NCBI GenBank assembly: GCA_015056575.1
Contig: SVGA01000012.1
Coordinates: 1-64,000, forward strand
Reading direction: 5' to 3'
Length of the DNA: 64,000 bases
Source of the DNA: Butyrivibrio sp.
GTDB taxonomy: Bacteria > Bacillota > Clostridia > Lachnospirales > Lachnospiraceae
Numbering within the stretch: position 1 is the first letter of the stretch; each line of letters opens with the position of its first letter. The translations under genes and the position numbers were made by a program. The notes under the pieces are model-generated. The model had not been told where the DNA came from, made no database searches, and worked only from the letters and a program-made list of their open reading frames with translations. Shown piece after piece: positions 42,619 through 49,629 of the stretch.

Positions 42619-45060
42619 TTAAAGATCCAAAATCTTGTGACTGTCTCCCTCGGCGCTCTCGTTAAGGTATCTGTCACTTTCAAAAACATAGAACTTCACC
42701 AGAAGATCATCCGGTGCGTCCTTTAAAATCTCTGAAAATCTGGTTCTTGCGATATAGAAGTCCTTCTCATAGAAAAGCCTCAGCGCTTCATTGAACTTAT
42801 CAAGAGTAGAAAGCCGCTGCTTTCTGACCGCACCGCGGCACGCATCAAGGACTTCGTAAAGCTTTACCATATTTCCACTGGAATCCTCACCCGCATAGCC
42901 TATAAACCTGAGGGGAGAGGTGATGTTTTCTCTTTCTTTGATGTCCTCGGTTATCACAAGATCCAGCTTATGCTTTGTTGCAAAAACGCTTATCCTGGTG
43001 ATAAGGTCCCTGTTTGACGAACGAAGATAAGTTGTGGCCTCATCTTTGTTTCCGATAACCGCAAATCTGCATTTGTCATAATACAGAACAGTTGAAACCG
43101 TGGTTGTTCCGGTATTGTCTACGGCCTCTTCAAGAAGCTCCACGAATGAACTGACAGTTTCTTTTTCATCCTCCATAAAAAACAGCTGAAGCCTTGAAAT
43201 ATCCGGAGCCTTTCCGATAATTATGGCATTGTGCTCCTTTTGATACTCTCCGACGCTGTCAATTATGGAATCCAGTCTGGTCGTCCTTTTGTGTTCCTTA
43301 AGGTCTATCCCAAAGGTTCCGATGGTACCCGAAACGTCTATCGCATCCTTGTTTCCGACTTCGATAATGGACTTTCTTGAGAGTACCTTCTCCACATTCT
43401 TTGGTGCAAATCTGTAATATGCCTCCAGGATCATCATCTTGGTGTACTCGATATTGTCAACCTTCCGGTGTATCTGCGCCACAGCATCCCACATATCCTT
43501 GATATCGCTGCCCAGTGTAAGCGGCCTTTCCGGCATACTCTTTCCAAGTGCAGTATCATCAAGAGCCTCTTCAAGAGCAGTGATATCCCTAAGATGCAGG
43601 AACCACGCCAATACCACCAGTGCACTTGCTATGGCAAAAGCACACAGGAACAGAATGAAAACGGCTCTGTTATCAACAAAGACCGACTTATGATCCGTGG
43701 TGCTGTTGATGATCCCCACAATGGCAAATCTGGGATTAAGATCATCAAAGGTAGCTGCTACGGCTCTGTAGTTTTGTCCCGCAAACTTAAAGTCAACGGC
43801 TGCGTATTTGCCTCCTCTGTAGATCCTGTCTGCTATGGAGCTCATATCCTGTCCGTATATCTCTGATAAAGGCTGTCTGTTTTTTCCTCCGGCACTTACG
43901 CACACATACTCATCTTTTAAGTTATATACGAATACGTCATAGAAAATGTCAGCGTTCCCTTCTCTTTTTATGAAATCAACTATTCCCCTTTTCAACTGCC
44001 TGTACCTTGAGGAATCATAAAAAGAGCTGTCAGTGTAATCTATGTCATTTCCAAGGTTTATCTCATCCTCAAGACCGATCATGGACAATATGGCAAACCT
44101 TGTATGCTCCCTCTCCCTGGCGGAATAATATGCGGAGCAGACTGCGATCACTCCCGCGAGAGTGATAACAAATACCAGCGCCTCCGCAATAAAGAGGTAG
44201 TAAAAAGACCTGTTTCTGTCGGTAACAGTCCTTATCAAAAGGTAGAGGACTATGAACCATATGATGAGGCATGCCAGATATATGATAATGTATACGGAAT
44301 AGAGACTTAAAAGCTGGCCAATGGACAATCTGATGGATGAAACGGCGTTTCTTATAACGGGATCCACCTCAAAGACTCCCGTAGCCATATCACTGTCAGT
44401 TCTTACGTGAAGCTCACCCAACCTGTAAGCCGCGTCAGAAAAGAATCTGCTGCCTGTGGCAGTCTTGGCTCTTTGAACATCAAGCCTTAAATTCTCTTCC
44501 GCCGGCTGATCCGGATCCTTAAGGATACTGTAATCTGTCACGTAAACCTTGGCTGCAAGCGCATCCTCTGAAATGGTCGTGATATATATTCCCGCATCTT
44601 CCGCGGATACGGCAGTTACCTTCTCTCCCGTATTAATGGAAAACATCGCGGATCTGCTAATGAGCCGCAATTTGTTGTCAAGGCAGACAACCCTGTAAAC
44701 CGGTGTGGAAACCATACCATTACCGCTTGGATCATCCTGTTCGATATAATTCTCCAAAACAGCATAAATATTGCCGTCATAGGATGACAAGCCTCGGGTC
44801 AGTCTCCCCCCGGCGCTCCTTACATCAAACATGGCGGATACCCTTCCTCTGGTATCCATTTTGAAGATAATACCCTTCCGGGCAGCATCCTGGGCAAAAT
44901 AGATATCGGCTCCGTTTACCGTATACTCGGAGTAGGAGGTGCACTCCACATCGACGGATACCCTGTTCATCAGGAAATAAAAGATAAACAGCGATATGGT
45001 AAAGCTGAGTATATACAGAACTGTTATTATCCTGGTTCGCATCGACAACCTGTTCATCAC
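42619..45060 (-). CDS. Multi-span sensor with degenerate adenylate/guanylate-cyclase-like domain
   Basis: An 813-aa membrane protein. TM1 lies at about 10-31. An extracellular beta-rich domain (32-240) is followed by TM2 and TM3 (about 251-276 and 286-310), a second extracellular Cache-like region (about 315-460), TM4 (about 466-490) and a HAMP-like linker. Residues 545-725 look like a class III cyclase domain, with YYRFAPKNVEKVLSRKSIIEVG as the usual lead-in. The metal-binding Asp pair is not apparent (GTIGTFGIDL in place of VLFSDIRGFT), so catalysis is doubtful. A TPR-like end (FNEALRLFYEKDFYIARTRF) could contact the apparatus. The start may be GTG 45060 or the adjacent ATG 45057. Confidence 0.75.
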   Translation of the reverse strand: MMNRLSMRTRIITVLYILSFTISLFIFYFLMNRVSVDVECTSYSEYTVNGADIYFAQDAARKGIIFKMDTRGRVSAMFDVRSAGGRLTRGLSSYDGNIYAVLENYIEQDDPSGNGMVSTPVYRVVCLDNKLRLISRSAMFSINTGEKVTAVSAEDAGIYITTISEDALAAKVYVTDYSILKDPDQPAEENLRLDVQRAKTATGSRFFSDAAYRLGELHVRTDSDMATGVFEVDPVIRNAVSSIRLSIGQLLSLYSVYIIIYLACLIIWFIVLYLLIRTVTDRNRSFYYLFIAEALVFVITLAGVIAVCSAYYSAREREHTRFAILSMIGLEDEINLGNDIDYTDSSFYDSSRYRQLKRGIVDFIKREGNADIFYDVFVYNLKDEYVCVSAGGKNRQPLSEIYGQDMSSIADRIYRGGKYAAVDFKFAGQNYRAVAATFDDLNPRFAIVGIINSTTDHKSVFVDNRAVFILFLCAFAIASALVVLAWFLHLRDITALEEALDDTALGKSMPERPLTLGSDIKDMWDAVAQIHRKVDNIEYTKMMILEAYYRFAPKNVEKVLSRKSIIEVGNKDAIDVSGTIGTFGIDLKEHKRTTRLDSIIDSVGEYQKEHNAIIIGKAPDISRLQLFFMEDEKETVSSFVELLEEAVDNTGTTTVSTVLYYDKCRFAVIGNKDEATTYLRSSNRDLITRISVFATKHKLDLVITEDIKERENITSPLRFIGYAGEDSSGNMVKLYEVLDACRGAVRKQRLSTLDKFNEALRLFYEKDFYIARTRFSEILKDAPDDLLVKFYVFESDRYLNESAEGDSHKILDL

Positions 45061-45074
45061 TTAGTCCGATCTCC

Positions 45075-45920
45075 CTACTGCAAAAGACTCTCTGTACCGA
45101 TTTTCTTGAATGTGTTAAATAAAAGCCGTAGCCATGAATTTTCCCCCAGCAGGAGCCTGGATAGCACAATGCTGAGAGCTATGACCGCCAAAATAAGGCT
45201 TATCCAAAACAGAATACCGATTATGGTATCCGAATTTCTTTTTATCCAGAGTTTAAAAAGAAACCACGGAGTGATCTTCTTGTTGGTAACCGCCGCAATG
45301 GTTATGTCCCTGTACAGATCCGTAAATCTGTGGTAGCTTCCGTTGGTGACCTTTTTGTCCAGAAGATAGTAGCTGGTGGCCTTTTGCCCCGCCTTGGGCT
45401 TTAGCAAAAGCAGGAGCGTCCTGGCGCAAAGATCGGTACACTCCTTCTCCGTAACGTTCTCGTTAAGCTCCTTAAGATCCATCTCGTAGCCAAAAAAGAC
45501 AGACCTGTCCACCGAAAGGTTCAGCATTCCGTTTCTTAAAAGCAAATGTAAAATTGGATAGGGAAGATCTGATGTGATGCACGCAAGGATAGTACTGATA
45601 CATACTTCCTCACATTGAGCCAGTGTCAGAGACTCCCCCTCGTAGAAGTCAAATAGCGGCCTTTCATTGTGATAGGGAAATACCAGAATATGCTGCTGCC
45701 CACAGGCAAAGGAATCTACAATAGTCTCCCTGCCGTTCCTGCCGGAGAATTCCAGAAGTTCCAGCACCTTCCGCACCACGTCGTGCTGATGGATAACCAG
45801 AACGGTATAAAGAATTCCTCCGGAGGAATTAAGGTCTCTGCAGATATAGCAGTCATTCACCTCTCCGATGCTCTTGGTAGCAACAGGCATCAGCCGCATT
45901 TTACCGGAATCATACGTCAT
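45075..45920 (-). CDS. Pseudokinase-like protein with C-terminal TM helix (EssB-like layout)
   Basis: A 281-aa protein. The N-terminal 210 residues have the outline of a degenerate protein kinase: a small beta-rich lobe (YICRDLNSSGGILYTVLVIH), a hinge-like HILVFPYHN, and a C-lobe with HLLLRNGMLNLSVDRSVFFG where a catalytic loop and DFG would be. The key Asp residues are not in place. One TM helix lies at about 231-258, followed by 23 residues. This cytoplasmic pseudokinase plus TM layout recalls EssB/YukC of type VII secretion, which organises that machine at the membrane. Homology is suggested by layout only. GGGAG precedes the ATG. Confidence 0.6.
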   Translation of the reverse strand: MTYDSGKMRLMPVATKSIGEVNDCYICRDLNSSGGILYTVLVIHQHDVVRKVLELLEFSGRNGRETIVDSFACGQQHILVFPYHNERPLFDFYEGESLTLAQCEEVCISTILACITSDLPYPILHLLLRNGMLNLSVDRSVFFGYEMDLKELNENVTEKECTDLCARTLLLLLKPKAGQKATSYYLLDKKVTNGSYHRFTDLYRDITIAAVTNKKITPWFLFKLWIKRNSDTIIGILFWISLILAVIALSIVLSRLLLGENSWLRLLFNTFKKIGTESLLQ

Positions 45921-45931
45921 CTTAGCTCCCC

Positions 45932-47788
45932 TCAGAGATTGATATCCGGAATCTTAACCAACGGTTCCTTATCCTGCTCTTCTATGCTGCCTGCGTCATT
46001 TTCCGAAGCCGTGGACTTGACGATGGCATAGGCATAAGTACATACCATAGGCATATCCGAGCAATATATCCTGATCTCGTATACACCTTCCTTGGAGGGC
46101 GCGGTATATACGCCATCCGTAGATACTTCACCGCTTCCGGGAGCGGTCAGCTCGTAGGTTATGCTGCAGGCTTCCATGTTGTTGAACTGAACGCCGAAGT
46201 AATAGCTCTCCCTGGGCCGCATAACAACGGTCGGTGTCTTTGCGGAAATGGACTTGCCGTAGTAGTCGGCAGCCTCAAGTTCCTCTCCCGAAGGGAATTT
46301 AATAGCCACCCATCTGTAGGTGAGGACCAGAAAATCCACGTCCCTAAGAAGCCTTGCGGCAACCACGAAGCTTCCCTTGTCATTCAGCACCCTTACCGCT
46401 GTTTCGGCATCCGCCAACTGCTGATTCTGCCTGGAGAAAAGCTCGGGATTGCCGTAAACAGTGCTCTTGGCGCTTGCTCCCAGGGCCTGATCCTGGGAAA
46501 TATATTCGTAACCTATGGAAACATAGACATTGCCTGAGCCAAGACCGTGGGTGATCTCCCCGGAATATCTGATGTCGCCGGCTCTTGCGTCTCTTCCAAG
46601 AGGGATCTCCAATACTCCGGTGGCAACATTCTTAAGCTCTGATGCAGGAGGAAATGCAGCAACAGGCGTCCTGACCTCATCCGTTCCGGCAGCTTCCTGC
46701 TTCTTTGAAATGTCGGTATCCTTAATAAAGTACTCAAGGTAATCATTTTTGGTCCCAACCTGGGAAGGAAGGTCTAAGTACTGGTTCTTCTTAACTTCTC
46801 TTATATTTTCGATCACATAGGCGCTGTCGGTCCTCATCAGATCAACTTCCGCCAGCTTGATGGCAGAAGGAGCTACCGCAGTTCTCATTTCCAGTGAAAG
46901 CTTTCCCGTCTCTCTTCTTATCATGGATTCGGGACTCTCATCCGAAAGTCTTACCTTTAATGTAAAGCTGTTTTCCGCGCTTATGGCTTTATCATTCTCA
47001 AATGCCGCCGCAGAGCCGCTCCTTAATATCACATTTGCCTCTATGCCCGCAGAATCCTGTACGGACATCCAGAAGTCTTTGGTATAAACCTCGCCTTCGT
47101 CCAGGGATACATCGTCAATTTCTATATCTATCTGCTGTAAACCTTCGGGGGAAACAAAATTGGGAATGTCCAGGGTTCCTTTATAAGAAACTGCACAATC
47201 CGCTCCGGAAATCTTATGTATCTCAACGCAAGCCTTCACGTTCCTGCCCTTGCAGACAATAGTGGGCATACTGATAAAGCCTTCATAGTCCTGACCTTTG
47301 AAGATGCTTTCTTTTTGAAGAAACTCCGATTCGATCTCAAAGCCCTCATCAAACTCTTCCTCGTCCACAAGGAAAATCTCAAAGCCTTCACTTATGCGGT
47401 TATATTCATACTCCCTGTCCGACTCCTTGTGGGACACGGCGTATACCGAGTGAATATCCTTCTCTTTATAGCGCACGCAAAGAGCAGCTGTATCCGTAGT
47501 AAGGTTATCAAAACCCTCAATTGATGACAGCTTCTTAACAAGGGAAGAATCGATAATGATCTCTCTTCCGCTTCCGTCCAGAACAACTCCGCTTTCTATC
47601 AGGATAGACAGATCATCAAGATTGACAACTCCGCATCCGCAAACGATGCCGGAACCGTACATCAGGCTGTTAAGGAACCTGACTTTATCAATGTGATAAC
47701 TCTGCTCTGCCTGGAAATCAGCGGTTGTAAGCATTTTCCCCGGATAGTATCTGTTTCTTTCAAATGGATATGCCTGATTACTAGCCAT
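45932..47788 (-). CDS. CIS-associated protein with NRYYPGK motif and C-terminal Ig-like segment
   Basis: A 618-aa protein with no signal peptide. Its start RNRYYPGKMLTTADFQAEQ, followed by KVRFLNSLMYGSGIVCGCGV, matches a family that recurs in CIS and tail-like loci, whose members begin NRYF.GKLLT..DF..EQ. The middle is beta-rich. Residues about 545-600 (CSITYELTAPGSGEVSTDGV, YTAPSKEGVYEIRI) form a bacterial Ig-like domain. Its role is not established; a surface or plate accessory of the particle is plausible. It is the first gene of the structural block and is preceded by a run of six G residues at 11 nt, just after a possible 10-codon upstream frame. Confidence 0.72.
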   Translation of the reverse strand: MASNQAYPFERNRYYPGKMLTTADFQAEQSYHIDKVRFLNSLMYGSGIVCGCGVVNLDDLSILIESGVVLDGSGREIIIDSSLVKKLSSIEGFDNLTTDTAALCVRYKEKDIHSVYAVSHKESDREYEYNRISEGFEIFLVDEEEFDEGFEIESEFLQKESIFKGQDYEGFISMPTIVCKGRNVKACVEIHKISGADCAVSYKGTLDIPNFVSPEGLQQIDIEIDDVSLDEGEVYTKDFWMSVQDSAGIEANVILRSGSAAAFENDKAISAENSFTLKVRLSDESPESMIRRETGKLSLEMRTAVAPSAIKLAEVDLMRTDSAYVIENIREVKKNQYLDLPSQVGTKNDYLEYFIKDTDISKKQEAAGTDEVRTPVAAFPPASELKNVATGVLEIPLGRDARAGDIRYSGEITHGLGSGNVYVSIGYEYISQDQALGASAKSTVYGNPELFSRQNQQLADAETAVRVLNDKGSFVVAARLLRDVDFLVLTYRWVAIKFPSGEELEAADYYGKSISAKTPTVVMRPRESYYFGVQFNNMEACSITYELTAPGSGEVSTDGVYTAPSKEGVYEIRIYCSDMPMVCTYAYAIVKSTASENDAGSIEEQDKEPLVKIPDINL

Positions 47789-47805
47789 TGATTTAAGAAC
47801 CCCCC

Positions 47806-47838
47806 TTAGAATAGTCCAGAGTGTACATGGTACAACAT
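47806..47838 (-). CDS. Possible 10-codon leader frame before the CIS operon
   Basis: ATG TTG TAC ... TTC TAA encodes MLYHVHSGLF. It has a strong AAGGAG Shine-Dalgarno at ideal spacing, and its stop is immediately followed by the GGGGGG that serves the 618-aa gene. The arrangement would allow translational coupling. A promoter-like TATTAT lies at 47861-47856; if that is the -10, transcription would start inside the Shine-Dalgarno and the frame would not be translated efficiently. Evidence is therefore weak. Confidence 0.25.
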   Translation of the reverse strand: MLYHVHSGLF

Positions 47839-47945
47839 ATAGTACTCCTTATAATATAATATCACAGAAAATAAACCCCAATTGAAATTTTTATTCACAA
47901 AACCGCCATTTTGTTGGGGATAAATTATAAATTTTTCATAAACTC

Positions 47946-47969
47946 AGAGCCGGCTCACAGGCCGGCTCT
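47946..47969 (-). terminator. Hairpin overlapping the stop of the GGDEF-like gene, likely end of cargo operon
   Basis: AGAGCCGGC and GCCGGCTCT form a perfect 9-bp GC-rich stem with a 6-nt loop. The stem begins in the last codons of the gene at 47955-49031 and the loop contains the stop region. The following sequence in the transcribed sense is GAGTTTATGAAAAATTT, only moderately T-rich. It would separate the cargo block from the CIS structural block 150 bp downstream. Confidence 0.55.
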
Positions 47970-49031
47970 ATTTACTAATTCCTCAAAGTTTTCTTCTTTA
48001 GTTTGTACAAAAGTCTCAACATCAAGTGCTGTGCTGTCATCAAAGGCGCTGTACTGCGCCCTTAGCAGTTCCTTAAAAGACCTGAGCGCGACCTCCCCCG
48101 GATTATGGGCCATAATAAGAAACGTATCTTCCCCGATCCTGAATATCATACTTTTCTCCGGTCTGCAGGCAGACACGGCTCTGGCGGTGTCACTTGCATT
48201 TTTGCCTCGAACAGATACAAGAATGACATCATTTACTTTCCTGCTCAGAAAGTATTTTTTCAGATAATCGATAAAACTCTCGTTATAAAACTGTGTTTCC
48301 TCATCAATATATTGGTATCTCTTCTGGATGATATAGAAAGTGAGTATAAGAGATATGGCAGCACACAACGGTTCAATATACACCGAGGTTGTGGGAAGCA
48401 GTTCAAAAAAATAGGCTACAGCCCATGGGATAGCAAATACATCAAGTCTCAAAAGCAGCGGACGATCACGCTCTGTCTTATGATAACGGACAATTTTAAT
48501 AGCCTTTACAATGTACCAGACAACCGTCACAACAGAGACGATATAATACGTCAAAAGCCACAAGATAAAAAGCGCGGCGGATCTTACCGAGACATCCTCA
48601 AGCCCGTTTACAGTCTCTGATTCCATTCTTTTTAATAACAGCACCCCAAAGATCCCTATAACCAGAATGAACAGATAAGGAATGTAGAAAAGCCTGTATC
48701 TTCGCTTTATCTCGTCCATGCTGCCGTTGATATAATAATCCACAAACAGCACCCACATCTGTGCGCTTAAAACCAGTAGTATCTGCGGAACAGTGCTAAA
48801 AACAAGAGGCCAAAACCCGAAAGGGTTCTGCGTAGCAAACAACCAGTCCATATTTTTTATGATGACCGTGGCACAATAAACTATCTCAATAGCGCACAGA
48901 TATCTGAAAAATACGTCCTCCTTCCTTTTGCTGATGCGAAATCGTCTGTTCAGCAGAAAAAGAAGCAGTATGGCAACACCTGAAACAGCAGACATAACTA
49001 TATAGATGATCGTCTTCATCGAAACAGACAT
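47955..49031 (-). CDS. 7TM-like membrane protein with degenerate GGDEF domain
   Basis: A 358-aa protein. About seven TM helices fill residues 1-230. The C-terminal about 115 residues align with a GGDEF fold: DEETQFYNESFIDYLKKYF takes the place of D.LTGLYNR..F...L, and RIGEDTFLIM that of R.GGDEFLIL. The active-site signature is GEDTF instead of GGDEF, so diguanylate cyclase activity is unlikely; nucleotide sensing or a structural role is possible. I chose ATG 49031, with GAGGG upstream; a GTG at 49046 overlapping the previous stop is an alternative. Last gene of the cargo block. Confidence 0.72.
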   Translation of the reverse strand: MSVSMKTIIYIVMSAVSGVAILLLFLLNRRFRISKRKEDVFFRYLCAIEIVYCATVIIKNMDWLFATQNPFGFWPLVFSTVPQILLVLSAQMWVLFVDYYINGSMDEIKRRYRLFYIPYLFILVIGIFGVLLLKRMESETVNGLEDVSVRSAALFILWLLTYYIVSVVTVVWYIVKAIKIVRYHKTERDRPLLLRLDVFAIPWAVAYFFELLPTTSVYIEPLCAAISLILTFYIIQKRYQYIDEETQFYNESFIDYLKKYFLSRKVNDVILVSVRGKNASDTARAVSACRPEKSMIFRIGEDTFLIMAHNPGEVALRSFKELLRAQYSAFDDSTALDVETFVQTKEENFEELVNRAGL

Positions 49032-49042
49032 ACTTAGGGCCC

Positions 49043-49585
49043 TCACTGATAACCGGCGGGATTTAACGCTTCCTTCACAAAATCGATATCCGCTTCCCGG
49101 TCCATTACTTTGATGATAAGGTCTGCGTGAGCCCTCGCCGCAGCATAGGCATTGGTCATTACGATATTCATCTGCCGGTAAAGCTCTTCTCCCGTCATTT
49201 CTATACTTACAGGAACAGCCAGATGATAGGAGAGATATCTTTTTTCCATATCAAGGCGCCAGGCACCGCAGGGAAGTGATGCGTTTATATAGCTCATGGC
49301 TTCAAACAACTGCGGGAAATTGCTGCTTGTAACCTCTTCCGCTATGGTAATGGTCCCGCAAAGATGCTGTATCTCATCATCCTCCGATACGGGATTAAGG
49401 AAATAAAACTCTCCCAGTGCCTCACAGTCGGGAGACCAAAGGTCATCAAAAAGAACACTTAAGATCACAGGCTCGCCTTCATTTTCCGGCTCCCGCAGCA
49501 TCGCAGGCTCCATGGCTTCCTGAAACTCCCCCTGAATTCTCTTAAGTATCTCGTGCCTTTCCTTCAAAAGATTGCTTATGTTCAT
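49043..49585 (-). CDS. Small YbjN/secretion-chaperone-like protein (180 aa)
   Basis: The alpha/beta pattern, with FPQLFEAMSYINASLPCGAWRL then a short strand-rich part and a final helix (NIVMTNAYAAARAHADLIIKV), resembles YbjN/T3SS-chaperone folds, which are small homodimers that bind partner proteins. No catalytic motif is seen. I chose ATG 49585 because GGAGGAAAATTC sits just upstream; an in-frame codon at 49606 lacks a site. It lies between the 966-aa cargo candidate and the GGDEF-like gene. A role as chaperone for the 966-aa protein is inferred from size, fold impression and adjacency. Confidence 0.65.
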   Translation of the reverse strand: MNISNLLKERHEILKRIQGEFQEAMEPAMLREPENEGEPVILSVLFDDLWSPDCEALGEFYFLNPVSEDDEIQHLCGTITIAEEVTSSNFPQLFEAMSYINASLPCGAWRLDMEKRYLSYHLAVPVSIEMTGEELYRQMNIVMTNAYAAARAHADLIIKVMDREADIDFVKEALNPAGYQ

Positions 49586-49629
49586 GAATTTTCCTCCACA
49601 GATCACTTTGTCATATATACAGCTCCGGT

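Noticed and set aside
12104-47788. Prophage interpretation of the tail genes
   Set aside because: No terminase, portal, capsid, integrase, lysis or replication genes are present. DUF4255, DUF4280, CIS_tube and AAA+ genes are typical of CIS loci instead.
12104-47788. Type VI secretion system
   Set aside because: No TssJ/L/M, TssK or ClpV, and the AAA+ and DUF4255 proteins point to the extracellular-type CIS lineage.
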